A DNA stretch of 40,000 nt from Phaeobacter gallaeciensis (GCF_001678945.1 NZ_CP015124.1:1917501-1957500); one strand, 5' to 3'. Numbered from the stretch's first letter, positions 16,729 through 26,208 are shown. Made by a program: numbers and translations. The notes: generated from the sequence alone by a model not told the origin.

Positions 16729-18111
16729 ATGAGCCAGACACTGAAATGTATCTCGCCGATCGACGGATCGGTTTTTGCAGAGCGTGAAACCCTCTCGCGC
16801 GAGGACGCCTTTGCCGCCGCCGAGCGTGCCCGCGCCGCGCAGGCCGCCTGGGCCGCCCGCCCCCTGCAGGAGCGGATCGACCTGGTGATGGCCGGTGTCG
16901 CCAAGGTCGGCGAGATGAACGACGAGATCGTTCCCGAACTCGCCCATATGATGGGTCGCCCCGTGCGTTTTGGCGGCGAATTCGGCGGCTTCAACGAGCG
17001 CGCCTCGCATATGGCGGAGATCGCCAAGGAAGCGCTGGCCGATATCGAAGTGGGCGAAGACGAGACCTTCAAACGCTATATCAAACGCATTCCCCAAGGC
17101 GTCGTCTTTGTCGTGGCGCCCTGGAACTACCCCTATATGACCGCGATCAACACCGTGGCCCCGGCCCTGATAGCGGGCAATACCGTGGTGCTGAAACACG
17201 CGACGCAAACCCTGCTGGTGGGTGAACGCATGGCAGAAGCCTTCCACGCGGCGGGCGTGCCTGCGGATGTGTTCCAGAACGTGTTCCTGGATCACGACAC
17301 CACCTCTGAACTGATCGCGGCAAAGGCCTTTGATTTCGTGAACTTCACCGGCTCGGTCGGCGGCGGTCAGGCGATGGAGCGCGCCGCGGCTGGCACCTTT
17401 ACCGGCGTTGGCACCGAACTCGGCGGCAAGGATCCGGGCTATGTCATGGAAGACGCGGATATCGACGCAGCAGTCGATACGCTGATCGATGGGGCAATGT
17501 TCAACTCGGGCCAGTGCTGCTGCGGGATCGAGCGAATCTACGTGCATGAAAGCGTCTATGACGCCTTCCTCGCCAAGGCGCTCGAGATCGTCAAAGGCTA
17601 CAAACTGGGCAACCCGATGGATCCCGAAACCTCCATCGGCCCGATGGCCAATGTACGGTTCGCCAAGGAAGTGCGCGAGCAGATCGCCGAGGCACTGCAG
17701 ATGGGCGCCGTGGCCCAGATCGAAACCTTTGCCGAGGATGACGGCGGTGCCTACCTGACGCCGCAGATCCTGACCAATGTCACCCACGACATGCGGGTGA
17801 TGCGCGACGAAAGCTTTGGCCCTGTCGTGGGCATCATGAAGGTCTCCTCGGACGAGGAAGCCATCAAGCTTATGAACGACAGCGAATTCGGCCTCACGGC
17901 ATCGCTCTGGACCTCGGATGTGGACCGCGCCCAGCGCATCGGCGATCAGATCGAGACCGGCACCGTCTTCATGAACCGCGCCGACTATCTCGATCCGGGC
18001 CTGTGCTGGACCGGCTGCAAGAACACCGGGCGTGGCGGCGGCCTGTCGGTGATCGGCTATCACAACCTGACCCGTCCGAAATCCTATCACCTGAAAAAGG
18101 TGACGGGCTGA
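16729..18111 (+). CDS. Aldehyde dehydrogenase family protein
   Basis: NAD(P)-dependent aldehyde dehydrogenase of 460 residues, slightly short for the family but complete. VFVVAPWNYPYMTAINTV and NTVVLKHA (cofactor lysine) lie near 123-155, and NFTGSVGGGQAM is the nucleotide-binding turn. The general base Glu is in GTELGGKDPGY, and the catalytic cysteine is in NSGQCCCGIERIYV at about residue 263. The C-terminal ESFGPVVGIMKV is present. In this cluster it probably oxidises a gamma-glutamyl aldehyde formed by the iron alcohol dehydrogenase next to it. The exact substrate is inferred. Confidence 0.92.
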   Translation: MSQTLKCISPIDGSVFAERETLSREDAFAAAERARAAQAAWAARPLQERIDLVMAGVAKVGEMNDEIVPELAHMMGRPVRFGGEFGGFNERASHMAEIAKEALADIEVGEDETFKRYIKRIPQGVVFVVAPWNYPYMTAINTVAPALIAGNTVVLKHATQTLLVGERMAEAFHAAGVPADVFQNVFLDHDTTSELIAAKAFDFVNFTGSVGGGQAMERAAAGTFTGVGTELGGKDPGYVMEDADIDAAVDTLIDGAMFNSGQCCCGIERIYVHESVYDAFLAKALEIVKGYKLGNPMDPETSIGPMANVRFAKEVREQIAEALQMGAVAQIETFAEDDGGAYLTPQILTNVTHDMRVMRDESFGPVVGIMKVSSDEEAIKLMNDSEFGLTASLWTSDVDRAQRIGDQIETGTVFMNRADYLDPGLCWTGCKNTGRGGGLSVIGYHNLTRPKSYHLKKVTG

Positions 18112-18145
18112 ACCAATCCCGTCCGGGGCGCTCTGCGGCCCGGAC

Positions 18146-18170
18146 CGCGCCCGCCCCCACGGCGGGCGCG
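18146..18170. other. Perfect 10-bp GC hairpin between ALDH and ADH genes
   Basis: CGCGCCCGCC-CCCAC-GGCGGGCGCG forms a perfect stem-loop in the 142-base gap, flanked by further GGCCCGG/CCGGGCC-type partial repeats. There is no T-run. Apart from these hairpins I see no gene in the gap. Confidence 0.5.
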
Positions 18171-18253
18171 ATCGCGCCCACCCCGGTCGGGCCCGGTCCT
18201 TGTGTCACTCTGAATGTCCCCCGGCCTAATGGCCCTTATGAAAGGCAATATCC

Positions 18254-19399
18254 ATGTCTCTCGTTGGAAACTGGTCCTATCCGACCGCAATCAAATTCGG
18301 CGCTGGCCGGATCAAGGAACTCGCCGAGGCCTGCGCGCAGGCTGGCATCAAGAAACCGCTGCTGGTCACCGACAAGGGACTGGCGGATCTGCCCGTGACC
18401 CAGTCCACACTGGACATCATGGAGGCTGCGGGCCTTGGACGTGGCATGTTCTCCGAGGTTGATCCCAACCCCAATGAAAAGAACCTCGAAGCGGGTGTTG
18501 CCGCCTACAAGGCCGGTGGCCATGACGGCGTGATCGCCTTTGGCGGCGGCTCCGGCCTCGACCTTGGCAAAATGGTCGCCTTCATGTGCGGCCAAAGCCG
18601 CCCGGTCTGGGATTTCGAGGATATCGGCGACTGGTGGACCCGCGCCGACGCCGAGGCCATCGCGCCGATCATCGCCGTGCCGACCACGGCTGGCACCGGC
18701 TCCGAAGTGGGGCGCGCCTCGGTGATCACCGACAGTGTCACGCATCAGAAGAAGATCATCTTCCACCCGAAGGTGCTGCCCACCGTGGTGATCTGCGATC
18801 CCGAACTGACCGTGGGCATGCCGAAGTTCATCACCGCAGGCACCGGCCTTGATGCCTTTGCCCATTGCGTCGAGGCCTTCTCTTCGCCGCATTACCACCC
18901 GATGTCCCAGGGCATCGCGCTGGAAGGCATGCGTCTGGTGAAGGATTACCTGCCCCGCGCCTATGCCGACGGCACCGATATCGAAGCGCGCGCGCAGATG
19001 ATGTCCGCCGCAGCCATGGGCGCCACCGCGTTCCAGAAGGGCCTTGGCGCCATCCACGCCATGAGCCACCCGATCGGCGCGCATTTCAACACCCACCACG
19101 GCACCACCAACGCGGTCTGCATGCCTGCGGTTCTGGACTTCAACGCCCCGGTGATTGCCGACCGGTTCAACCAGGCGGCGGCCTATCTGGGTATTGAAGG
19201 CGGCTTTGACGGCTTCCGCGCCTATGTGCAGGAACTGAACGACAGCCTCGGCATCCCGCGCAAGCTGTCGGATCTGGGTGTCACCGAAGCCTCGATCCCC
19301 GAACTGGTCAAGGGCGCGATCATCGATCCGTCTTGCGGCGGCAACCCGATCGAGCTGACCGAAGAAAACCTTACAGAGCTGTTCAAAGCCGCCCTGTAA
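18254..19399 (+). CDS. Iron-containing alcohol dehydrogenase
   Basis: Type III metal-dependent alcohol dehydrogenase of 381 residues. The NAD-binding GGGSGLDLGKM is near 97, PTTAGTGSEVGRASVITD near 142, and the metal-binding region contains GLDAFAHCVEAF (Asp and His ligands) and GAIHAMSHPIGAHFNTHHG (two further His) near 262-280. AGGCAATATC precedes the ATG as a weak ribosome site. It is the last gene of the rightward cluster and is followed by an intrinsic terminator. It probably oxidises the hydroxyl of a glutamylated amino alcohol, feeding the adjacent aldehyde dehydrogenase. Confidence 0.92.
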   Translation: MSLVGNWSYPTAIKFGAGRIKELAEACAQAGIKKPLLVTDKGLADLPVTQSTLDIMEAAGLGRGMFSEVDPNPNEKNLEAGVAAYKAGGHDGVIAFGGGSGLDLGKMVAFMCGQSRPVWDFEDIGDWWTRADAEAIAPIIAVPTTAGTGSEVGRASVITDSVTHQKKIIFHPKVLPTVVICDPELTVGMPKFITAGTGLDAFAHCVEAFSSPHYHPMSQGIALEGMRLVKDYLPRAYADGTDIEARAQMMSAAAMGATAFQKGLGAIHAMSHPIGAHFNTHHGTTNAVCMPAVLDFNAPVIADRFNQAAAYLGIEGGFDGFRAYVQELNDSLGIPRKLSDLGVTEASIPELVKGAIIDPSCGGNPIELTEENLTELFKAAL

Positions 19400-19426
19400 G
19401 GACGCCGTCCATTCGCACGTTCGGCC

Positions 19427-19463
19427 AAGGCGCCTCCCTGTCTTGCAGGGGGGCGCCTTTCCG
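19427..19463 (+). terminator. Intrinsic terminator after the ADH gene
   Basis: AAGGCGCC (19427-19434) pairs with GGCGCCTT (19452-19459) and CCCTG pairs with CAGGG inside. A T-rich TTTCCGTTT follows. It lies in the gap between two convergent operons. Confidence 0.75.
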
Positions 19464-19486
19464 TTTCGGGACCCGTGCTAGTCTCG

Positions 19487-21217
19487 TCAGACGGCGGCCC
19501 TGTGTCCGGCGCCTAGATCACGCAGGATCAGTTTTTCGGGCGACTGGCCGACTGGTAGCACGGGCGTTCCACTGGCATCACCAGCCTGCCGTTCTGGCAG
19601 AGGCCGCGTGGGATCCGGAACCGGCACTGCGGACAGCAAACGGCGGGTATAGGGATGGCGGGGCGAATGCAGCACCGCATCACGCACGCCTTCCTCGACC
19701 ACCTGCCCCAGACGCATGACCATGACCCGGTCCGCAACCTGTTCGATCACCGCCATGTCGTGGCTGATGAAGAGGAAGGCCAGCCCGTCCTCGTCCTGCA
19801 GGCTTTGCAACAACTCCAGAATCTGCGCCTGAACCGAGACATCCAGCGCCGAAACGCTTTCGTCCGCGACAAGGATCTTTGGCGACAGTGACAAGGCCCG
19901 CGCGATGTTGATCCTCTGCCGTTGCCCGCCGGAAAACTCATGCGGATAGCGCTGCATCATGTCCGGCGACAGGCCGACGCGGCGAAACAGCTCTGCCGTG
20001 CGGTCACTCATCTCCGATCCACTGGACAGACCGTGAATGACCAGAGGTTCGGCCACTTGCTCGCCAACGGTCATCCGCGCATCCAGCGAGGCACCGGGGT
20101 CCTGAAACACCATCTGAATGTCCCGACGCACCGGCTTCAGCGCGCCTGGGCCCATGCCATGGGTCTGCTGCCCCAGAACCGAGATCGAGCCCTGCCATGG
20201 CACCAGCCCCAACAGGGCCTTGCCAATTGTTGATTTGCCACAGCCGGATTCCCCGACCAGCGCCAGGGTTTCTCCGGCACGCACGGTAAAGGACACCTGT
20301 TCCACCGCGTGGACCCGCGCCTGCACCCGGTTGAGGATACCGCCGCGCATATCGAACCGCACCGACAGATCGCTGACCTCCAGCACCGGGGCGCCCTTTT
20401 CCATCTCAGGGCGAGGCGGCGCGGTGCCAAGACGGGGAACCGCGGCCAGCAATTCCCGGGCATAGTCGCTTTGCGGGGCGGCAAAGAGATCGCGCACAGG
20501 GGCGCTTTCCACCTCTTGTCCGTGGCGCAGGATCACCACCCGATCCGCCATTTCCGCCACCACGCCCATATCATGGGTAATCATTAGCACAGCGGTTCCA
20601 TGATCCTTTTGCAAGGCGCGGATCAGGTCGAGGATCTCTGCCTGCACCGTCACGTCCAGCGCGGTAGTCGGCTCATCGGCGATCAGAACCTCGGGATCGC
20701 AGGCCAGCGCCATGGCGATCATTACCCGCTGCCGCATGCCGCCGGACAATTCGTGGGGGTATTGCTTCAGCCGCCGTTCCGGTTCCGTCAGTTGCACATC
20801 CTGCAGCAATTTCAGCGCCCGCGCAGGGGCTTCGCCGCGATTGCAGGCACCATGTTCCAGCAGCACCTCGGCCAACTGGTCCTGCACCGTCATCAGCGGG
20901 TTGAGCGAGGTCATCGGCTCCTGAAAGATCATCGCCACCCGCACGCTGCGGATATCGCGGTAGCCACGCGGGCCAAGGGTCGTCAGCTCCAGATCGCCGA
21001 GTTTCACCGAGCCGCCCGCGATGCGGCACATCGGCTCTGGCAACAGCCCCATGATCGCCAGCGCGGTCATGGATTTGCCGGAACCGCTTTCGCCCGCCAG
21101 ACAGAGCGTTTCGCCCCGCTTCAGATCAAAAGACAGCCCATCCAGAACCGTCTTCGCCCCCGAAGGGGTGGCGACCTGAACACTCAGGTCGCGCACTGTC
21201 AGCACGGTCTCGCTCAT
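19487..21217 (-). CDS. Dipeptide-type ABC transporter ATPase, fused DppD-DppF
   Basis: A single 576-residue protein with two complete ABC domains, corresponding to the separate DppD and DppF ATPases. Domain 1: Walker A GESGSGKS at 42-49, signature LSGGMRQRVMIAMAL, Walker B EVLIADEPTTALD. Domain 2: GESGCGKS at about 340, FSGGQRQRINIARAL, then ILVADESVSALD. Each is followed by its switch His (MITHDMGV, FISHDMAV). I start at MSETVLTVRD because its ATG overlaps the acetamidase stop (ATGA). It is the last gene of the amiC-led operon and powers the transporter encoded upstream. Confidence 0.92.
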   Translation of the reverse strand: MSETVLTVRDLSVQVATPSGAKTVLDGLSFDLKRGETLCLAGESGSGKSMTALAIMGLLPEPMCRIAGGSVKLGDLELTTLGPRGYRDIRSVRVAMIFQEPMTSLNPLMTVQDQLAEVLLEHGACNRGEAPARALKLLQDVQLTEPERRLKQYPHELSGGMRQRVMIAMALACDPEVLIADEPTTALDVTVQAEILDLIRALQKDHGTAVLMITHDMGVVAEMADRVVILRHGQEVESAPVRDLFAAPQSDYARELLAAVPRLGTAPPRPEMEKGAPVLEVSDLSVRFDMRGGILNRVQARVHAVEQVSFTVRAGETLALVGESGCGKSTIGKALLGLVPWQGSISVLGQQTHGMGPGALKPVRRDIQMVFQDPGASLDARMTVGEQVAEPLVIHGLSSGSEMSDRTAELFRRVGLSPDMMQRYPHEFSGGQRQRINIARALSLSPKILVADESVSALDVSVQAQILELLQSLQDEDGLAFLFISHDMAVIEQVADRVMVMRLGQVVEEGVRDAVLHSPRHPYTRRLLSAVPVPDPTRPLPERQAGDASGTPVLPVGQSPEKLILRDLGAGHRAAV

Positions 21218-22155
21218 TCGAACACCACGTTCGGGAAGTAGAAGCTGACCACCCAGTTCGGCATGTCGACGATTTCGGAAATCCGCAGATCGCCGCAGAC
21301 GGAACACAATAGGTAGGCATCTTCGGCCGACAAACCCTTGGTGCGGCCCAGAAGGTCGACCATGGCGCTGACAGCATCCTTCGCGGCCTGCATCATGTCA
21401 TTGCCGATGCCTGTGGTGACTTCATACCCTTTGGCATCAAGATGGCGCGTCACCGGCCCCGGCGTGGAAAAACGCGGGAAGTTCAGGGTTTCCCCCTTCA
21501 CCACGTCCAGCGTGACCTCCACATCCATCGGCGATTCAATCGCGGTGCCGCAAACCTCGCCATCGCCCTGCGCGGCGTGGGTATCCCCGATGGAGAACAG
21601 CGCCCCTTCGCATTCCACCGGCAGATACAGCGTGGTGCCCGCCGCCAGATCACGGATATCGAGATTCCCGCCCATGCGGCGCGGAGGCACCACCGAATGC
21701 AGGCCTGCCTCGGCCGGGGCCAGACCTATAGTCCCGGCAAAGGGTTTTAGCGGCACCTTGGCCAGATCGGAGAACAGCGACGGCGCCAGCGTTTCCGGAT
21801 CGTAATCCCAGACCTTGAGATAGGGATCGGTGAACTGATCGGCGAGCAGGCCAAAGCCCGGAATATTCGCGGTCCAGCCGAACCCCGAGGGGTGGAAGGC
21901 TTCGATCTTGACCTTTAACACATCGCCGGGTTTGGCCCCATCGACATAGATCGGCCCGGTAACCGGGTTGATCTTGCCAAAATCCAGATTGGGCACATCG
22001 GCGCTGGTGCTGTCCTTGTTGAACTGCCCGCCCGAACTGTCGAGACATTGGAAATGCAGGCGCGATCCGGGAGCCACCGTTTCCACGGGCGGGAGCGAAT
22101 TGTCCCACCCGTGATGGTGTGCACCGTGGATCGTGTAATCACAGTGCTTACACAT
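21214..22155 (-). CDS. Acetamidase/formamidase family protein
   Basis: Amide hydrolase of 313 residues in the FmdA/AmdA family, which releases ammonia and a short carboxylate from formamide, acetamide or similar amides. Family features: HHHGWDNSLPPVETVAPG near the N-terminus, PNLDFGKINPVTGPIYVDGA, RRMGGNLDIRDL near 160, the conserved FSIGDTHAAQGDGEVCGTAIE near 190, and LLCSVCGDLRISEIVD near the C-terminus. It starts two bases after the stop of the binding-protein gene. It is embedded in an operon controlled by an AmiC/AmiR pair and a Dpp-type importer, which strongly supports an amide or peptide-amide substrate. Confidence 0.92.
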   Translation of the reverse strand: MCKHCDYTIHGAHHHGWDNSLPPVETVAPGSRLHFQCLDSSGGQFNKDSTSADVPNLDFGKINPVTGPIYVDGAKPGDVLKVKIEAFHPSGFGWTANIPGFGLLADQFTDPYLKVWDYDPETLAPSLFSDLAKVPLKPFAGTIGLAPAEAGLHSVVPPRRMGGNLDIRDLAAGTTLYLPVECEGALFSIGDTHAAQGDGEVCGTAIESPMDVEVTLDVVKGETLNFPRFSTPGPVTRHLDAKGYEVTTGIGNDMMQAAKDAVSAMVDLLGRTKGLSAEDAYLLCSVCGDLRISEIVDMPNWVVSFYFPNVVFE

Positions 22156-22157
22156 TT

Positions 22158-23783
22158 TTATTCAGCATCCTTCGAGTAGATGTAGTCATAGTTGACCGGA
22201 ATATGGACCGGATCAACGAACAGGCTGTCGTCGCCCGCGATCTTGTCCGAGGTCAGGGTGAAGCGTTGCTCGTTGAAGACCGGCACCCAGGGGGCATCCG
22301 CCATCACATCCAGATAGATGGATTTCCACGCCTCGATCCGGGCGTCAGCGTTTTCCGCACCGGTCATGGCGTCCGCCTCGGCAGCGCGGGCGTCCAGTTC
22401 CTCGTTGCAATACCAGGACCAGTTCCAGCCGCCCTGAACCGCGCCGGCACAACCCAGGATCGGACCGTAGAAGTTCGACGGATCCGGGAAGTCGGCGATC
22501 CAGGCCATACCACCGGACCAGATCATCGGCGCCTGATCCGCCTCACCGCCTGCGGCGATCACATTGGCCTGTGCCAGGCTGCGGATCTCGGCGGTGACAC
22601 CGATTTCCTTCAGGTCCTGCTGGATCGCCTGTGCAATCCGCGGGTTGGGATCGACGTTCATCACGTAAAGCTCGGTGGTGAACCCATCGGCAAAACCAGC
22701 CTCGGCCAGCATTTCCTTGGCGGCGGCGGGATCAAAGGCATAGCCTTCGTAATCCTCGGCGTAGCCCGGCATCGACGGCGGCAGCGGCTGGTTTGCCGGA
22801 ACCGCACGGCCGTTGATCAGCTTGACGATACGGTCCTTGTTGATCGCCATGTTGACGGCCTTGCGCACGGCGACATTGTCGAACGGCGCCATCTGGGTGT
22901 TCAGTGTGATATAACCGGTGTGCAGCTGGCCACCTTCGATAACGTTATCCTTCTGTGCCGGATCGTTCATCACCTGCAGGAACTGCGCGGGTGGGATGCC
23001 GTCGCCGGGCACATCCGCCTGCCCCTGTTGCAGACGCAGCAGGGCAACGGTGGGCTCCAGTCCGATTTCAAAGGTCACCTGATCCAGCTTGGGCAGGTTG
23101 GCGCGGTGGTAATCGGCGAACCGTTCGAACACCACGCGCTGGCCCGGCGCCCATTCCGCCAGTTTGAAGGCGCCCGAGCCGACCGGCTGGCGACCAAAAT
23201 CTTCGCCAGCCGCCTCGACCGCTTCCTTGGGCACGATGGAGGCAAAGTTCAGCGCCATCACATGGCCAAAGGTCGCGTCGGGACGGGACAGGGTGATCTC
23301 GATGGTCTTGTCGTCGATCACCTTGACGCCCGAAAGCCCCTCGCCTTCGCCCGCGTTCCAGCTGTCAAAACCCGCGATCATGCCAAAGAAGCCTGCGCCA
23401 GGAGAACGGGTTTCGGGGTTGGTCACACGCTCCAGCGAGTATTTCACATCCTCGGCGACAATCTCGCGGCCGTTGTGGAACTTGATCCCGTCCTTCAGGG
23501 AGAAGGTATGGGTCAGACCGTCCTCGGAAATGGCATAGTCGGACGCCAGTTCGTTGCGCAGCGCCGTTGTGCCCGGCTCATAGCCCATCAGCCCGTCGAA
23601 CAGCGATTTGATCATCGACCAGTTCTGCCAGTCATAGCCGATGGCGGGGTCCAGCGTCGCGACATCGTCCTTGTAGGTGACGGTCATGGTGCCACCCATC
23701 GGGGCATCTGCATTCACCTCTGCGGCTGCCATATGGCCGCACAAAGCCAGTCCGGCGACACCGGTTAAAAGAAATTTCTTCAT
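22158..23783 (-). CDS. ABC transporter substrate-binding protein, DppA/OppA family
   Basis: Periplasmic solute-binding protein of 541 residues (family 5). The signal peptide MKKFLLTGVAGLALCGHMAA precedes a mature chain starting near AEVNADAPMGG. Features are TMTVTYKDDVATLDPAIGYD, the YEPGTTALRNELASDYAIS segment, the family pattern FKLKDG-like FSLKDGIKFHNGREIVAEDV, and AVRKAVNMAINKDRIV. Family 5 proteins bind peptides, nickel chelates, opines or other solutes; here the operon suggests an amide. It lies downstream of its two permease genes. Confidence 0.92.
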   Translation of the reverse strand: MKKFLLTGVAGLALCGHMAAAEVNADAPMGGTMTVTYKDDVATLDPAIGYDWQNWSMIKSLFDGLMGYEPGTTALRNELASDYAISEDGLTHTFSLKDGIKFHNGREIVAEDVKYSLERVTNPETRSPGAGFFGMIAGFDSWNAGEGEGLSGVKVIDDKTIEITLSRPDATFGHVMALNFASIVPKEAVEAAGEDFGRQPVGSGAFKLAEWAPGQRVVFERFADYHRANLPKLDQVTFEIGLEPTVALLRLQQGQADVPGDGIPPAQFLQVMNDPAQKDNVIEGGQLHTGYITLNTQMAPFDNVAVRKAVNMAINKDRIVKLINGRAVPANQPLPPSMPGYAEDYEGYAFDPAAAKEMLAEAGFADGFTTELYVMNVDPNPRIAQAIQQDLKEIGVTAEIRSLAQANVIAAGGEADQAPMIWSGGMAWIADFPDPSNFYGPILGCAGAVQGGWNWSWYCNEELDARAAEADAMTGAENADARIEAWKSIYLDVMADAPWVPVFNEQRFTLTSDKIAGDDSLFVDPVHIPVNYDYIYSKDAE

Positions 23784-23813
23784 GATTCCAGTCCTCTGTT
23801 GGTTTTACCGTTT

Positions 23814-24734
23814 CTATTTGGTCTTGATACGGGGATCGATTGCCGGCGCCACGAGGTCCGCCAGAAGGTTGCCCAGAACGATCGCGGTGGCCGAAACCAT
23901 GGTCACACCCATGATGACCGGTATGTCCACGCGCTGGATCGCCTGCCAGGCCAGCTGGCCGATCCCGGGCCAGCCAAAGACGCTTTCCACAACCACGATG
24001 CCGGACATGAACAGCCCGATGTCGATGCCGATCATCGCGATGATGGGAAGAATGGAATTGGGAATGACGTGTCGCAGGATGATACGGGCCTTGCCCAGCC
24101 CCTTGGCCCGCGCGGTGCGGACAAAATCCTGGCCCAGCACGTCGATCATGCTGGAACGCATCATTCGGCTGTACCAGCCCGCACCGAGAAACCCGAGCGT
24201 CACCGCAGGCAGCACCACATGGCCAAAGGTGCCGTAGCCGCCAATCGGGAACCAGCCCAGCTTCACCGCAAAGACATAGAGCAGCAGAATGCCGATGACG
24301 AATTGCGGTGCGGAGATGCTGACAAAGCTAAAGATCATCAGCCCGTGGTCTGCGGGCTTGTTGCGGCGCAGGGCCGCGACGATACCGATGGTCAGGCCGA
24401 ACACCAGCTCGGTCACGATGGCCGCAACCATCAGCAACAGGGAGGCAGGCAGGCGGGCAGCGATCAGCTCGGAGACTTCGGCGCGTTGCAGATAGCTGCG
24501 CCCCATGTCGCCCTGAAACAACGCCGTCAGGTAGTTCCAGTACTGCACGACAAAGGGATCGTTCAACCCCAGCTGATCGCGGATGTTCTGCACCGTTTCG
24601 GCGGTGGCCGACCGCCCGGCGATCTGCCGCGCCGGATCGGCCGGCACCAGATACAGCAGGATAAATGTCACCAGCGTGATCCCCAGAAGGATCAGCGCGC
24701 TCTCCATCAGGCGGCGGACAAGATAGGCCTGCAT
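23814..24734 (-). CDS. ABC transporter permease, DppB type
   Basis: Inner-membrane permease of 306 residues with six hydrophobic segments. The N-terminus MQAYLVRRLMESALILLGIT is typical of DppB/OppB. The first periplasmic loop contains DPARQIAG and DQLGLNDPFVVQYWNYL. The coupling loop VRTARAKGLGKARIILRHV is near residue 185. Its ATG shares one base with the dppC-type stop (TGATG). Confidence 0.93.
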   Translation of the reverse strand: MQAYLVRRLMESALILLGITLVTFILLYLVPADPARQIAGRSATAETVQNIRDQLGLNDPFVVQYWNYLTALFQGDMGRSYLQRAEVSELIAARLPASLLLMVAAIVTELVFGLTIGIVAALRRNKPADHGLMIFSFVSISAPQFVIGILLLYVFAVKLGWFPIGGYGTFGHVVLPAVTLGFLGAGWYSRMMRSSMIDVLGQDFVRTARAKGLGKARIILRHVIPNSILPIIAMIGIDIGLFMSGIVVVESVFGWPGIGQLAWQAIQRVDIPVIMGVTMVSATAIVLGNLLADLVAPAIDPRIKTK

Positions 24735-25639
24735 CAGTGGCGTCCTTTCAGGGTCGGATCAAGAATGTCGCGCAGGGCATCGCCCACCAGATTAAAGGCC
24801 AGCGCCAGCAACAGGATCGCAATGCCGGGGAAGAAGACCAGCCAGGGGGCGGTGGTGAAATAGGTCTGGTTTTCGAAGATGATATTTCCCCAACTTGGCA
24901 TCGGGGGCTGCACTCCCACGCCAAGGAAGGACAGCGTCGCCTCCAGCAAGACCGTTGTCGAAATTCCCAGGGTGCCAAAGACAACGATGGACGACAAAAG
25001 ATGCGGCAGCAGGTGTTTGAACAGGATGCGCAGGTGGCCAGCGCCCAGCGCCCGCTGCACGGTGATGAAATCACGCTCGGCCAGCGACCGGGTCTCGGTA
25101 TAGATCACCCGTGCCATCTGTACCCAGTTCACCATCGCGATGACCAGCGCCACGATCAGCAGCGAGGGCTGAAAGATCGCCGCCAGAACAATCGCCAACA
25201 GCAGCGCCGGAAAGGCCATCATCAGATCGGTAAAGCGCATCAGCACCGCGCCGATCCAGCCGCCGAAATAGCCGGCCGTAATGCCAACCCCGGCGCCCAG
25301 CAGGATCGCGATCCCATTGGCAAGGATACCGATGATTAGTGAGGTGCGCGTCCCCAGAATAAGCCGCGAAGCCAGATCCCGCCCCAAAAGATCCGTGCCC
25401 AGCGGGAAATCCGCTCCCGGCGGCAGAGGCGCCCCGGCCAGACTTAGCCCGTCGAAGCTCTGCTCAAACGGGTCATGCGGCATGATCCACGGCGCCAGCA
25501 GCGCGGCGCCCACCATCAGGATGATGATCACCATCCCAAAGGCCGAGCGCGGCCGGGTCATCAGCTCATAAATCACACGTCGGCTGCGCGCGCCGCGGCC
25601 TGCTGTCATCTGACCGTCTGTGGCTGCTGTCATCGTCAT
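24734..25639 (-). CDS. ABC transporter permease, DppC type
   Basis: Inner-membrane permease of 301 residues. It shows the DppC features HDPFEQSFDGLSLAGAPLPP and FPLGTDLLGRDLASRLILGT after the first membrane segment, the coupling loop VQRALGAGHLRILFKHLLPH, and the C-terminal WLVFFPGIAILLLALAFNLV. Its ATG overlaps the amiR stop by four bases (ATGA). Gene order amiC-amiR-dppC-dppB-dppA inverts the common dppABC order. Confidence 0.92.
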   Translation of the reverse strand: MTMTAATDGQMTAGRGARSRRVIYELMTRPRSAFGMVIIILMVGAALLAPWIMPHDPFEQSFDGLSLAGAPLPPGADFPLGTDLLGRDLASRLILGTRTSLIIGILANGIAILLGAGVGITAGYFGGWIGAVLMRFTDLMMAFPALLLAIVLAAIFQPSLLIVALVIAMVNWVQMARVIYTETRSLAERDFITVQRALGAGHLRILFKHLLPHLLSSIVVFGTLGISTTVLLEATLSFLGVGVQPPMPSWGNIIFENQTYFTTAPWLVFFPGIAILLLALAFNLVGDALRDILDPTLKGRH

Positions 25640-26208
25640 GCCTGACCCCGCATGGCCGGGCGCGCCAGAAACCGGACGGCAGCATCTTCCAAGGCGACGC
25701 GCTCTACCATGGCAAAGGCACGCAGTTTCTTCAGGGCCGTCGCCTCATCGACGCCCTCAGAGCGCATGATGACAAGGACCGCCTGCAACAACTCCAGCCG
25801 CATCGAGGCGCGCCGGTTGCTTTCAGCCTCACGGCGGCGGGTTTCCATGCGTTCCTTGAACCGAGCAAAGCCCAGCACCAGCGCCGAGTAGATATTGGCG
25901 GTGGCATTGACCGGCAGATAGGCGTCCAGACCCTGCCGCACGGCCCATTCCAGGCGTCCCGGCGTTTCCGAGCCGATCAGCCCAAGGATCGGCATAGGCG
26001 CAGATTGCGGCGACCAGGGGAATTGCCCGTCCTCGGCCCGGTCAAGGTCCAGAACCAGCAGGTCAGCGCGGACATCCGCCACTTCCAGCGCGGGCCAGCG
26101 CCCTTCGGCCTTGATGCCAAGCGTGCCCAGACGTCGAACCAGTTGATCCCGCATTTCAGCGCTGGGATGCAGGACAAGAGCGTATTTTCCGGCGAAGCTA
26201 TAGGTCAT
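25636..26208 (-). CDS. amiR: ANTAR-domain antitermination regulator, AmiR-like
   Basis: Cytoplasmic RNA-binding regulator of 190 residues. The N-terminal two thirds are a receiver-like domain (YALVLHPSAEMRDQLVRRL, DLLVLDLDRAED) without a clear phosphorylation site. A helical linker (FKERMETRRREAESNRR) leads to an ANTAR domain at about 130-185, visible in ELLQAVLVIMRSEGVDE and AFAMVERVALEDAAVRFL. AmiR proteins bind leader RNA and prevent transcription termination when their partner AmiC releases them. The start overlaps the amiC stop by four bases, and a terminator-bearing leader precedes the pair, so the classical mechanism fits well. Confidence 0.88.
   Translation of the reverse strand: MTYSFAGKYALVLHPSAEMRDQLVRRLGTLGIKAEGRWPALEVADVRADLLVLDLDRAEDGQFPWSPQSAPMPILGLIGSETPGRLEWAVRQGLDAYLPVNATANIYSALVLGFARFKERMETRRREAESNRRASMRLELLQAVLVIMRSEGVDEATALKKLRAFAMVERVALEDAAVRFLARPAMRGQA

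Noticed and set aside
22119-23768. A long plus-strand open frame opposite the DppA-type gene
   Set aside because: Antisense shadow of a real binding-protein gene with signal peptide and family motifs; no ribosome site.
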